Position numbers and translations under genes: made by a program | The notes under the pieces: generated by a model | Database searches by the model: none | Told to the model about the DNA's origin: nothing | Seen by the model: only the letters and a program-made list of their open reading frames with translations | Part shown: positions 17,339 through 25,364 of the stretch, in pieces | Position numbering within the stretch: position 1 is the stretch's first letter | How the letters are laid out: every line of letters starts with the position of its first letter | Source: Micromonospora chokoriensis | Lineage (GTDB): Bacteria > Actinomycetota > Actinomycetes > Mycobacteriales > Micromonosporaceae | Direction: 5' to 3' | DNA length: 64,000 nt | Assembly (NCBI RefSeq): GCF_000718555.1 | Contig: NZ_JOAN01000006.1 | Coordinates: 62,001-126,000, forward strand

Positions 17339-18538
17339 ATGGCTTCGGTGATCGTCAGCGGCGCGCGGACCCCGATGGGCCGGCTGCTGGGCAACCTCAA
17401 GGACCTTCCGGCCACCAAGCTCGGCGGGATCGCCATCAAGGCGGCGCTGGAGCGTGCCGGGGTAAGCCCGGACCAGGTCCAGTACGTGATCATGGGGCAG
17501 GTGTTGCAGGCCGGCACCGGTCAGATCCCGGCTCGGCAGGCGGCGGTCGAGGCCGGCGTGCCGATGTCCGTGCCGGCGCTGACCATCAACAAGGTCTGCC
17601 TCTCCGGCCTGGACGCGATCGCCCTGGCCGACCAGCTGATCCGCGCCGGCGAGTTCGACATCGTGGTGGCCGGCGGCATGGAGTCGATGACAAACGCCCC
17701 GCACCTGCTGATGGGCCAGCGCACCGGCTACAAGTACGGCGACGTGGTGGTCAAGGACCACATGGCGCACGACGGGCTCAGCGACGCCTGGGACTGCTGC
17801 TCGATGGGCGAGTCGACCGAGCGGGCCGGTGCCAAGCACGGCATCTCCCGCGCGGAGCAGGACGCCTTCGCCGCGGCCAGCCACCAGCGGGCCGCCGCCG
17901 CGCAGAAGAACGGCCACTTCGCCGACGAGATCGCCCCGGTGGTCATCCCGCAGCGCAAGGGTGACCCGCTGGTGATCAGCGAGGACGAGGGCATCCGTCC
18001 GGACACCACGGTCGAGTCGCTGGCCAAGCTGCGTCCCGCCTTCGCCAAGGACGGCACCATCACCGCCGGCAGCTCGTCGCCGATCTCCGACGGCGCCGCC
18101 GCGGTCCTGGTGATGAGCAAGGCCAAGGCGAAGGAGCTGGGGCTGACCTGGCTGGCCGAGATCGGCGCGCACGGCAACGTGGCGGGCCCGGACAACTCCC
18201 TGCACTCGCAGCCGTCCAACGCGATCAACCACGCCCTGAAGAAGGGTGGCCTGAGCGTGACGGACCTGGACCTCATCGAGATCAACGAGGCGTTCGCGCA
18301 GGTGGGTGTGCAGTCGACCCGGGACCTCGGGATCAGCCCGGACAAGGTGAACGTCAACGGCGGCGCGATCGCGCTGGGGCACCCGATCGGCATGTCCGGC
18401 GCGCGTCTCGTACTCACCCTCGCCTTGGAGCTGAAGCGGCGCGGTGGTGGCACCGGCGCGGCGGCGCTGTGTGGCGGCGGTGGCCAGGGCGACGCGCTGA
18501 TCATCCACGTGCCGGGCAAGGCTGAGATCAACCAGTGA
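17339..18538 (+). CDS. Acetyl-CoA C-acetyltransferase (thiolase)
   Basis: The 399-aa product is a full-length thiolase. It condenses two acetyl-CoA or cleaves 3-ketoacyl-CoA in the cytoplasm. The acyl-accepting Cys87 is in NKVCLSG, the other active-site residues are His348 in [14 protein letters not shown] and Cys378 in [10 protein letters not shown], and [13 protein letters not shown] is a typical biosynthetic-thiolase block. The length and GHPIG(M)SG form fit class II biosynthetic enzymes. GGAGG lies seven bases before the ATG. The stop overlaps the start of meaB by four bases, so the two are translationally coupled. It provides acetoacetyl-CoA upstream of the dehydrogenase and Ccr steps. 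Confidence 0.94.
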   Translation: MASVIVSGARTPMGRLLGNLKDLPATKLGGIAIKAALERAGVSPDQVQYVIMGQVLQAGTGQIPARQAAVEAGVPMSVPALTINKVCLSGLDAIALADQLIRAGEFDIVVAGGMESMTNAPHLLMGQRTGYKYGDVVVKDHMAHDGLSDAWDCCSMGESTERAGAKHGISRAEQDAFAAASHQRAAAAQKNGHFADEIAPVVIPQRKGDPLVISEDEGIRPDTTVESLAKLRPAFAKDGTITAGSSSPISDGAAAVLVMSKAKAKELGLTWLAEIGAHGNVAGPDNSLHSQPSNAINHALKKGGLSVTDLDLIEINEAFAQVGVQSTRDLGISPDKVNVNGGAIALGHPIGMSGARLVLTLALELKRRGGGTGAAALCGGGGQGDALIIHVPGKAEINQ

Positions 18539-19539
18539 GCGAGGCGGCTGAGCACGCCCCGGCAGCGGGCACCACGTCGGTGCGCCGCAGCCGGGACGTA
18601 CCGCTGCTGGTCGAGCGGGCCCGCGCGGGTGACCCCCGCGCGGTGGCCCGGCTGATCACGCTGGTGGAGAACGGTGACCCGCTGTTGCCGGCGATCGCGG
18701 CGGCGTTGGCGCCGTACGCGGGGCAGGCCCAGGTGGTCGGGCTGACCGGTTCACCCGGCGTGGGCAAGTCGACCACCACCAACGAGTTGGTCCGCGCGCT
18801 GCGGGCCCAGGGGCACCGGGTGGGCGTGTTGGCGGTCGACCCGTCCAGCCCGTTCACCGGCGGGGCGATCCTCGGTGACCGGGTCCGGATGCAGGACCAC
18901 GCCACGGATCCGGGCGTCTACATCCGGTCGATGTCCAGCCGGGGGCACCTCGGCGGGCTGGCCGCGGCGACGCCGCAGGCGGTCCGGGTGCTGGAGGGCG
19001 CCGGCTGCGACGTGGTGCTGGTGGAGACCGTCGGCGTCGGGCAGGCCGAGGTGGAGGTCGCCTCGCTGGCCGACACGACGCTTGTGCTGCTCGCGCCTGG
19101 CATGGGCGACGCGATCCAGGCGGTCAAGGCCGGCATCCTGGAGATCGCCGACGTGTTCGTGGTCAACAAGGCGGACCGGGACGGCGTCGACGCCACCGTC
19201 CGGGACATCCAGGGCATGATCGCTCTCGGTGAGCGCGGGCCGGGGCAGTGGCGGCCACAGGTGGTCCGCTCGATCGCCGCGCGCGGCGAGGGCATCGACG
19301 ACATCGCCGCGGCCATCGACAAGCACCGGGCCTGGCTTGTCGAACACGGCGAGCTACGCCGCCGCCAGGAGGCGCGGGCCGCCGCCGAGGTCGAGGCGAT
19401 CGCGCTCGGCATCCTCCGCGCCCGGATCGGCTCCCTTCGCGACGGTACGCAGTTGTCCACTCTCGCCGCACAGGTGGCCGAGGGTGCCACCGACCCGTAC
19501 ACGGCGGCGGACGAACTGCTCGCCCAGCTCGCCCGCTGA
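18535..19539 (+). CDS. meaB: MeaB/ArgK-type G-protein chaperone of B12-dependent mutase
   Basis: The 334-aa product is a SIMIBI-class GTPase of the MeaB family, which loads and protects adenosylcobalamin in methylmalonyl-CoA and related acyl-CoA mutases. The P-loop is GSPGVGKST (residues 72-80). Other visible blocks are [18 protein letters not shown](V)RM, the [12 protein letters not shown]alker B region, and VVNKADRDG (base specificity). The start is a GTG inside the thiolase stop (GTGA overlap). Its natural client in this window is the IcmA-like mutase 1.4 kb downstream. An 8-bp hairpin follows the stop. Confidence 0.95.
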   Translation: MSEAAEHAPAAGTTSVRRSRDVPLLVERARAGDPRAVARLITLVENGDPLLPAIAAALAPYAGQAQVVGLTGSPGVGKSTTTNELVRALRAQGHRVGVLAVDPSSPFTGGAILGDRVRMQDHATDPGVYIRSMSSRGHLGGLAAATPQAVRVLEGAGCDVVLVETVGVGQAEVEVASLADTTLVLLAPGMGDAIQAVKAGILEIADVFVVNKADRDGVDATVRDIQGMIALGERGPGQWRPQVVRSIAARGEGIDDIAAAIDKHRAWLVEHGELRRRQEARAAAEVEAIALGILRARIGSLRDGTQLSTLAAQVAEGATDPYTAADELLAQLAR

Positions 19540-19559
19540 CCGTCGGTGACGTGGCTCCT

Positions 19560-19580
19560 GGAGTCGCGCCGGGCGACTCC
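19560..19580 (+). terminator. Hairpin after meaB
   Basis: GGAGTCGC / GCGACTCC, 8 bp, five-base loop, about 20 bases past the meaB stop. No T-run. Confidence 0.45.
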
Positions 19581-19718
19581 GCGCGAGGTCGTCCAATCTG
19601 GACGAACCGGATCGGCAGCGTAGGGGCCCGAGGCCGGCGAGCGGCCGAGAATCTGCGGCTCGCGCGGTCGGGCGGTCACGGCCCATCGCCTGCCCAAAAG
19701 CGACTGTCGCTGCTGTTT

Positions 19719-19730
19719 TAGTAGGCTCGC
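19719..19730 (+). promoter_or_regulatory. Promoter element shared by the two Asp23 genes (copy 1)
   Basis: TAGTAGGCTCGC, found identically before the second Asp23 gene. TAGGCT inside it fits the actinobacterial -10 form TANNNT. No clear -35 box is visible. The start codon is 84 bases on. Confidence 0.5.
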
Positions 19731-19814
19731 GGCGCGTGGCCGGAAGCTAGCTGCCGCGCGGCGGGCTGCCGAATCGGTCGGCCCACACGCTTCGGGACCA
19801 GGGGAGATGTGAAC

Positions 19815-20234
19815 ATGACGGATGCGGTGGAGAACGCCGGTGCAGTGCAGCCCGCGACAGGCGTGGCTCGGGGCGTCACGGCGGTTTCCGACGAGGTCGT
19901 AGAGAAGATCGCCGGGGCCGCCGCTCGCTCGGTGGCCGGTGTCGCCGATCTTGGCGGTGACGTGGCCCGGTTCTTCAACGGCATCCTGGACAAGGTCGGC
20001 CTGGACGAGACGGGCGACGCCGGTCGGGGCATCTCGGCCGAGGTGAAGGGCAGTTCGGCCGTCATCAACGTGGTCCTGGTGATCGAGGCCGGGCACATCG
20101 TGGCCGACGTGACCGAAGCGGTGCGGGTCGCGGTGATCGAGGCAGTGGAGAAGTACGGCCTGACGGTCACCGGGGTCAACGTCACGGTGGACGACATCGA
20201 GCTGAACCAGCCGGAGGCTGCAGCCGGCGCCTGA
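19815..20234 (+). CDS. Asp23/Gls24 family envelope-stress protein (copy 1)
   Basis: This 139-aa protein is a single Asp23 (Gls24) domain: VSDEVVEKIAGAAARSVAGVADLGG, a central VKGSSAVINVVLVIEAG and the end VTGVNVTVDDIELN. Members form membrane-tethered, abundant complexes linked to envelope and alkaline stress in Gram-positives; this copy has no membrane segment. The ATG at 19815 has GGGGAG eight bases upstream, which favours it over a GTG at 19809. A second, similar gene follows about 160 bases later with the same promoter word, so this is a tandem duplication. Confidence 0.85.
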   Translation: MTDAVENAGAVQPATGVARGVTAVSDEVVEKIAGAAARSVAGVADLGGDVARFFNGILDKVGLDETGDAGRGISAEVKGSSAVINVVLVIEAGHIVADVTEAVRVAVIEAVEKYGLTVTGVNVTVDDIELNQPEAAAGA

Positions 20235-20241
20235 CGCGTCA

Positions 20242-20273
20242 GCGGCCCGACGGCGCAAGGGCTGTCGGGCCGC
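20242..20273 (+). terminator. Terminator between the two Asp23 genes
   Basis: Perfect 10-bp stem GCGGCCCGAC / GTCGGGCCGC with a 12-base loop, starting seven bases after the first Asp23 stop. Together with a separate promoter word for gene 2 it suggests two transcripts. Confidence 0.6.
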
Positions 20274-20315
20274 CCATTGGCCGCCCAGCGGGGCCAGCCT
20301 GCTGGCACCTCTTCC

Positions 20316-20327
20316 TAGTAGGCTCGC
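20316..20327 (+). promoter_or_regulatory. Promoter element shared by the two Asp23 genes (copy 2)
   Basis: Identical TAGTAGGCTCGC, 67 bases before the GTG start of the second Asp23 gene; TAGGCT is the likely -10 box. Confidence 0.5.
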
Positions 20328-20394
20328 AACCGCCCCTCCGGCAGTGGGCCGGACGGTGTCCCGGCACGGCAACGCGAGGAACAGGGGAGTGACT

Positions 20395-20796
20395 GTGGAC
20401 CACGAGGCGACGCAGGAACTGACCACGGCTTCGGTGCCGGCTGGCGGGACGACGCACGTCGCGGACGAGGTGATCGAGAAGATCGCCGTCGCGGCCGCCC
20501 GCGCGGTGCCCGGTGTGGTCGAGCTGGGTGGGGACGTCGCCCGGTTCTTCAATGCGGTGCTGGACCGGGTCGGGCTGGATCAGGTGGGTGACGCCCGACG
20601 GGGTTGCTCGGCCCACGTGACCGGGGACGCCGCCGTGGTCAACCTGGTCCTGGTGATCGAGGCCGGTCGGCCGGTGCCGGAGATCACCAGTCAGGTGCGT
20701 GCCCAGGTGACCGAGGCGGTCGAGGCGTACGGGCTGCGGGTCGACGAGGTCAACATCCGGGTCGACGACGTGGCGATGGGCGGGCCCGCCGCGTAG
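20395..20796 (+). CDS. Asp23/Gls24 family envelope-stress protein (copy 2)
   Basis: A 133-aa Asp23-domain protein, clearly paralogous to the preceding gene: VADEVIEKIAVAAARAVPGVVELGGDVARFFN and the C-terminal half NLVLVIEAG / VDEVNIRVDDV align block by block. The main difference is the less acidic centre (RRGCSAHVTGD). The GTG at 20395 is chosen because GGGGAG lies five bases upstream; a GTG at 20389 is the alternative. Both copies keep the motif GGDVARFFN, so both are likely functional. The mutase gene begins 106 bases downstream, behind its own operator-like motif. Confidence 0.83.
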   Translation: MDHEATQELTTASVPAGGTTHVADEVIEKIAVAAARAVPGVVELGGDVARFFNAVLDRVGLDQVGDARRGCSAHVTGDAAVVNLVLVIEAGRPVPEITSQVRAQVTEAVEAYGLRVDEVNIRVDDVAMGGPAA

Positions 20797-20833
20797 GTGA
20801 TCTTGACCTGATTACCCACCGGTACGAAGTGAC

Positions 20834-20848
20834 TTAGCGATCGTTCAG
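20834..20848 (+). promoter_or_regulatory. Shared acyl-CoA operator-like motif (copy 4, before the mutase)
   Basis: TTAGCGATCGTTCAG, 54 bases before the ATG and just upstream of a TACACT -10-like hexamer (20859-20864). The site would cover the -35 region. Confidence 0.55.
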
Positions 20849-20902
20849 GTGAGGGCTCTACACTCGACGTGCAGTCGAGGACCCCGAGGAGGAGCCCTGC
20901 TC

Positions 20903-22591
20903 ATGGACGCCGACGAGATCGACGCCGGACGGGCGCGCTGGCAGGCCCGGTACGACGCCGCGCGCAAGCGGGACGCGGACTTCACCACGCTCTCCGGAAT
21001 GCCGGTGGAGCCGGTGTACGGGCCGCCCGAAGGCGCCACCTATCCGGGCTTCGAACGGATCGGCTGGCCGGGCGAGTATCCGTACACCCGGGGTTTGCAT
21101 CCGACCGGCTACCGCGGGCGGACCTGGACGATCCGGCAGTTCGCCGGCTTCGGCAACGCCCAGCAGACCAACGAGCGCTACAAGATGATCCTCGGCGCTG
21201 GTGGCGGCGGCCTCTCGGTCGCGTTCGACATGCCGACGCTGATGGGCCGCGACTCGGACGACCCGCAGGCGCTCGGCGAGGTCGGCCACTGCGGCGTGGC
21301 CATCGACACCGCAACCGACATGCAGGCGCTCTTCGACGGCATCGACCTGGCCGGCGTCACCACCTCGATGACCATCTCCGGCCCGGCCGTGCCGGTGTTC
21401 TGCATGTACCTGGTCGCCGCCGAGCGGCAGGGCGCCGACCTGTCCAAGCTGGACGGCACCCTGCAGACCGACATCTTCAAGGAGTACATCGCGCAGAAGG
21501 AGTGGCTCTTCGACCCGGAGCCGCACCTGCGCCTGATCGGCGACCTGATGGAATACTGCGCCGCCGAGATCCCGCGCTACAAGCCGCTGTCGGTCTCCGG
21601 CTACCACATCCGCGAGGCTGGCTCGACCGCCGCGCAGGAGTTGGCGTACACCCTCGCCGACGGCTTCGGCTACGTCGAGCTGGGTCTCTCGCGTGGGCTG
21701 GACGTGAACGTCTTCGCGCCGGGCCTGAGCTTCTTCTTCGACTCGCACCTCGACTTCTTCGAGGAGATCGCCAAGTTCCGCGCCGCCCGCCGCATCTGGG
21801 CCCGCTGGCTGCGCGACGTCTACGGCGCGACCAGCGAGAAGGCGCTGTGGCTGCGGTTCCACACGCAGACCGCCGGGGTGTCGCTGACCGCCCAGCAGCC
21901 GGTCAACAACGTCGTACGCACCGCCGTCGAGGCGCTCGCCGCGGTGCTCGGCGGAACGAACTCGCTGCACACCAACGCGCTGGACGAGACCCTGGCGCTG
22001 CCCACCGACGAGTCGGCCGAGATCGCCCTGCGTACCCAGCAGGTGCTGATGGAGGAGACCGGCGTGGTCAACGTGGCCGACCCGCTCGGCGGCTCCTGGT
22101 ACGTCGAGGCGCTGACCGACAAGATCGAGGCCGAGGCGGAGGAGATCTTCACCCGGATCCGGCAGCTCGGCGGGGACGGACCACACCAGATCGGCCCGAT
22201 GACCTCGGGCATCCTGCGCGGTATCGAGGACGGCTGGTTCACCGGGCACATCGCCGAGTCGGCCTTCGTCTACCAGCAGGCCCTCGAGAAGGGCGACAAG
22301 AAGATCGTCGGCGTCAACTGCCACACCGGCACCGTCGCCAAGGAGTTGGAGATCCTGCGCATCTCGCACGAGGTGGAGCTGGAGCAGCGCCGGGTGCTCG
22401 CCGAGCGCAAGAGCGCGCGGGACTCCTCGGCGGTCCGCGCGGCGGTGACTCGGATGATCGAGGCGAGCCGCACCGACGAGAACATGATCCCCGCGATGCT
22501 CGACGCCGTCCGCGCCGAGGCGACCCTGGGCGAGATCTGCGACGCCCTGCGCGCCGAATGGGGCACCTACCGCGAACCAGCCCGCTTCTAA
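20903..22591 (+). CDS. icmA: Isobutyryl-CoA mutase large subunit
   Basis: The 562-aa product is the substrate-binding barrel of a B12-dependent acyl-CoA mutase and lacks the C-terminal cobalamin-binding domain, so it needs a separate small subunit. In Streptomyces IcmA, Phe80 and Gln198 replace the Tyr89 and Arg207 that bind the carboxylate in methylmalonyl-CoA mutase. Here the residues are exactly Phe80 (TIRQFAGFG) and Gln198 (EYIAQKEW), so isobutyryl-CoA/butyryl-CoA is the likely substrate pair. The ATG at 20903 follows GAGGAG and makes this numbering fit. No small-subunit gene is in the window; in Streptomyces icmB is also remote. MeaB is encoded just upstream. Confidence 0.92.
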   Translation: MDADEIDAGRARWQARYDAARKRDADFTTLSGMPVEPVYGPPEGATYPGFERIGWPGEYPYTRGLHPTGYRGRTWTIRQFAGFGNAQQTNERYKMILGAGGGGLSVAFDMPTLMGRDSDDPQALGEVGHCGVAIDTATDMQALFDGIDLAGVTTSMTISGPAVPVFCMYLVAAERQGADLSKLDGTLQTDIFKEYIAQKEWLFDPEPHLRLIGDLMEYCAAEIPRYKPLSVSGYHIREAGSTAAQELAYTLADGFGYVELGLSRGLDVNVFAPGLSFFFDSHLDFFEEIAKFRAARRIWARWLRDVYGATSEKALWLRFHTQTAGVSLTAQQPVNNVVRTAVEALAAVLGGTNSLHTNALDETLALPTDESAEIALRTQQVLMEETGVVNVADPLGGSWYVEALTDKIEAEAEEIFTRIRQLGGDGPHQIGPMTSGILRGIEDGWFTGHIAESAFVYQQALEKGDKKIVGVNCHTGTVAKELEILRISHEVELEQRRVLAERKSARDSSAVRAAVTRMIEASRTDENMIPAMLDAVRAEATLGEICDALRAEWGTYREPARF

Positions 22592-22620
22592 CCCCCACCC
22601 CACCCCACCCTGCCCCCGTC

Positions 22621-22687
22621 GATCTTGCACTTGCTGTCCCGGCAAACGGTGTGAATGCCGCGTTTTGACAGCAGAAAGTGCAAGATC
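22621..22687. repeat. Intergenic inverted repeat (element 3)
   Basis: GATCTTGCACTTGCTGTC pairs with GACAGC(AGA)AAGTGCAAGATC, a three-base bulge being the only flaw, around a 28-base spacer. Outer CCCCCG / CGGGGG runs can extend the stem. It lies between icmA and the YbbN-like gene, 30 bases after the icmA stop. Confidence 0.6.
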
Positions 22688-22799
22688 GCGGGGGTGGGGC
22701 ACGGGGGTGCGGGGCGAGGTGGGAGGGCGGGGTGAGAGTTGCAACGTCGGGGTTGCGGGTGAGCTGAGATCGGGGGCTCACGTGCGAGACTAGGTAACC

Positions 22800-23714
22800 A
22801 TGAGCGACCCACGGATCACCTCGTCGATCTTCACCCGCGGCGCGGTCGACCTCAGCACGCTGCGTGGCCCCGCACCAGCAAGTCCCCGCCCCGGCACGCC
22901 CGCGCAGGGCGGCCCGACCAACGGCGCCCCCACAGCCGGCGGTGACACCGCCATCGTCGATGTCACCGAGGCGACCATCCAGTCCGACGTGCTCGAACGC
23001 TCGATGGCCACACCCGTCGTCGTGTTCTTCGGCGCGGCCGGCTTCCCGGAGAGCGATGAGTTCGCCCCGGTCCTGGAGCGGTTGAACGCCGAGGGCGGCG
23101 GCACCTGGGTGCTGGCCCGGGTCGACGTGCAGGAAAATCCCCGAATCGCCCAGATGTTCCGGGTCCAGGGCATTCCTATGGTCTACGCGGTCGTCGGGGG
23201 TCAGCCGGTCGACGCCTTCTCCGGCGTGGTGCCCGAGGCGCAACTGCGGCAGTGGCTCCAGGCCGTCCTCAAGGCCGGCGGCGTGACCGTCGCCGAGCCG
23301 GAGGACCCCCGCCTCGACGAGGCGGACGACGCGCTGATGAGCGGCGATCTGGACGCCGCCGAGCAGGCGTACCGGAAGATCCTGGCCGACGCCCCGGCGG
23401 ACGCCGCGGCCACGGCCGGGCTGGCCCAGGTCGGGGTGGCCCGCCGGGTGGCCGGCGCCGACCCGTCCACCGCGCTGGCCGCCGCCGAGAGCGCCCCCGA
23501 CGACGTCGCCGCCCAACTGCTGGCCGCCGACATCGAGGTGCTCAGTGGCCTGGCCGAGCAGGCGTACGCGCGGCTCGTCGGTCTGGTCCGGCGCACCGCC
23601 GGAGAGGACCGCGAGACGGTACGCCAGCACCTGGTCTCGCTCTTCTCCATTGCTGGCCCGGACGACCCGGCGGTCGCCTCGGCACGTCGGGCCCTGGCCA
23701 GCGCCCTGTTCTGA
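22800..23714 (+). CDS. YbbN-like protein: thioredoxin fold plus TPR-type region
   Basis: The 304-aa product has a disordered N-terminus (1-55), a thioredoxin-like domain (about 58-165; TPVVVFFGAAGF, VLARVDVQENPRIAQMFRVQGIPMV with the cis-Pro) and a C-terminal helical region (about 175-304) with TPR-like repeats. This is the plan of YbbN, a chaperone-linked protein. The CxxC redox motif is absent: the usual WC.PC position reads FGAAGFPES. It is therefore not an oxidoreductase and probably a protein-binding co-chaperone. It stands alone downstream of inverted repeat element 3; no clear ribosome site is seen before the ATG. Confidence 0.82.
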   Translation: MSDPRITSSIFTRGAVDLSTLRGPAPASPRPGTPAQGGPTNGAPTAGGDTAIVDVTEATIQSDVLERSMATPVVVFFGAAGFPESDEFAPVLERLNAEGGGTWVLARVDVQENPRIAQMFRVQGIPMVYAVVGGQPVDAFSGVVPEAQLRQWLQAVLKAGGVTVAEPEDPRLDEADDALMSGDLDAAEQAYRKILADAPADAAATAGLAQVGVARRVAGADPSTALAAAESAPDDVAAQLLAADIEVLSGLAEQAYARLVGLVRRTAGEDRETVRQHLVSLFSIAGPDDPAVASARRALASALF

Positions 23715-23780
23715 GTTCGAAGCACGCCAGCGCGGGCCGGCGTTCCGGCCGGCCCGCCCGACCACCGAGGACGGGAGCTC

Positions 23781-25199
23781 ATGATGCGCCGGATCGCCGT
23801 CCTCGACGCGCCGACAAATCTCGGTCTACGGCCGCCGACGCCCACGTCGGTGCCCGGTTGCGCCAAGGCGCCCGGCGCGCTGCGCGACCACGACCTGCTG
23901 GCCCGGCTGCGCGCCCGCGACGCCGGCTGCGTCACCCCGGCCCGGTACGACCCGGGCGACTGGCGCCCCGGCGACGGGGTGTGCCACGCCCGGGAGATCG
24001 CCGACTACTCGCTGGCCCTCGCCGAACGCATCGGCTCGATCATCGACCGAGGCGAGTTCCCGGTCGTGCTGGGCGGCGACTGCTCCGTGCTGCTCGGTTC
24101 GGCCCTGGCCATGCACCGCCTCGGTGAGGCCGTCGGCGGGCGGATCGGGCTGGTCTTCGTCGACGGGCACTCCGACTTCCGGCATCCCGGCAACGCCTCC
24201 TACGTCGGCGCGGCGGCCGGTGAGGACCTGGCCCTGGTCACCGGGCGAGGGCAAGCCGACCTGGCCGCGCTGGAGGGCCGCCGGCCCTACTTCCGCGACA
24301 TCGACGTGGTGGTGCTCGGCATCCGCGCGCAGGACGAATACCGGCTCGACCTCCAGGCCGCCGGGATCACCACCCGACCGGTGCCGGCGCTGCGCGCCGA
24401 AGGCGCCGCCCGGACGGCCCAGTGGGCACACGAGCAACTCGCCGACTGCGCGGGCTACTGGGTGCACATCGACGTGGACGTGCTCGACCCCGCGGTGATG
24501 CCCGCCGTGGATGCCCCCGACCCGGGCGGGATCGCCTTCGCCGAGCTGGAGATCCTGCTCGCCGGCCTGGTCGACACCCCGCACTGCCTCGGTGTGGAGC
24601 TGACCGTCTTCGACCCCGACTACGACCCGGACGGCTCGTACGCGGCCGAGATCGTCAACACCGTGGTCGCCGGTCTGGCACCGGTGAGCGCCCCGGAAGC
24701 CATGCCGCCCCGACTGCTGTCGGCCCGGCCGACACCCTCCCCACGGCGCGGCAATGGCCGCGCCACGACCTCGACCTCGACTGAGCGTTCGGACCGTGTT
24801 GAGCGTTCGGACCGTGTTGAGGGGCACGACGGGCTGCTTGGGCTTGGCGGGCTCGACCGGGCTGAGCTTGTTGCCGGGCTTGGTGTCCCCGCTCGCATCG
24901 ACCCCGCCGATGTCGGGCCTGCGGCTCTCGGGGCTGCTGATCTCGGGGCCACCGGCGGCGGTGGCCCCGACGTTGGTCCGCCGGTGAGCGCGGTGCCGCA
25001 CGACGTCCCGGTCGAGGCGGCGTCCCCTGGCACGGGCGGACAGGCCCACGCCGATGCATCGGGCGTAGCGGTCAGTGTCGCGCCGTTGGCCGAGCGCGAG
25101 CCGGTCGGCCCGCCGGCGTCGGCCGGCCCGGGTCTCCTCCGACGGACCTCCCTGCCGGCCCAAGACCCGCTCGAAAGGCGCAAAGCCGACACCGTCTGA
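23781..25199 (+). CDS. Arginase/agmatinase/formiminoglutamase-family enzyme with a long C-terminal extension
   Basis: Residues 1-310 form a complete ureohydrolase domain: VVLGGDCSVLLGS, FVDGHSDFR (first Asp-His-Asp metal ligands) and the second metal motif HIDVDVLDPAVMPAVD, then GVELTVFDPDYDPDG. Two Mn ions would hydrolyse a guanidino or formimino group; which one is not certain. Residues about 320-472 are a low-complexity tail rich in Gly, Ala, Pro, Val and Arg without homologous features, starting at an 18-bp tandem repeat (ERSDRV twice). The normal family length is 290-330 aa, so the tail looks like an added or read-through extension. GGGAG precedes the ATG; an adjacent second ATG is possible. 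Confidence 0.78.
   Translation: MMRRIAVLDAPTNLGLRPPTPTSVPGCAKAPGALRDHDLLARLRARDAGCVTPARYDPGDWRPGDGVCHAREIADYSLALAERIGSIIDRGEFPVVLGGDCSVLLGSALAMHRLGEAVGGRIGLVFVDGHSDFRHPGNASYVGAAAGEDLALVTGRGQADLAALEGRRPYFRDIDVVVLGIRAQDEYRLDLQAAGITTRPVPALRAEGAARTAQWAHEQLADCAGYWVHIDVDVLDPAVMPAVDAPDPGGIAFAELEILLAGLVDTPHCLGVELTVFDPDYDPDGSYAAEIVNTVVAGLAPVSAPEAMPPRLLSARPTPSPRRGNGRATTSTSTERSDRVERSDRVEGHDGLLGLGGLDRAELVAGLGVPARIDPADVGPAALGAADLGATGGGGPDVGPPVSAVPHDVPVEAASPGTGGQAHADASGVAVSVAPLAEREPVGPPASAGPGLLRRTSLPAQDPLERRKADTV
24782..24817 (+). repeat. 18-bp tandem repeat inside the arginase-family gene
   Basis: TGAGCGTTCGGACCGTGT occurs twice, back to back, in frame. It encodes ERSDRV-ERSDRV at the junction between the catalytic domain and the C-terminal extension. 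Confidence 0.85.
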
Positions 25200-25222
25200 C
25201 CCGATCCTCGGCCCTCCAGCCC

Positions 25223-25298
25223 TGATCGACTCGGAATCAGTGAAACCGGGTGTCCGGGTCGCTCGGATACCGCAGTTTCAGCGAAACCGAGTCGATCA
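25223..25298. repeat. Intergenic inverted repeat (element 4), probable two-way terminator
   Basis: Arms starting TGATCGACTCGG and ending CCGAGTCGATCA pair over about 24 positions with four mismatches, separated by about 28 bases. It lies between the convergent arginase-family and penicillin-binding protein genes. Confidence 0.55.
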
Positions 25299-25364
25299 AG
25301 GCTAAGCGACGGGCCGGACGGCAGGCCTGGTCGGTGGTCGGGCCCGGGCGGTGGTCGGGTGGGA

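Noticed and set aside
23826..25163. Minus-strand frame of 445 aa opposite the arginase-family gene
   Set aside because: The plus strand has metal-site motifs (GGDCS, DGHSD, DVDVLDP). The reverse frame shows no domain, though it does cover the odd tail region as well.
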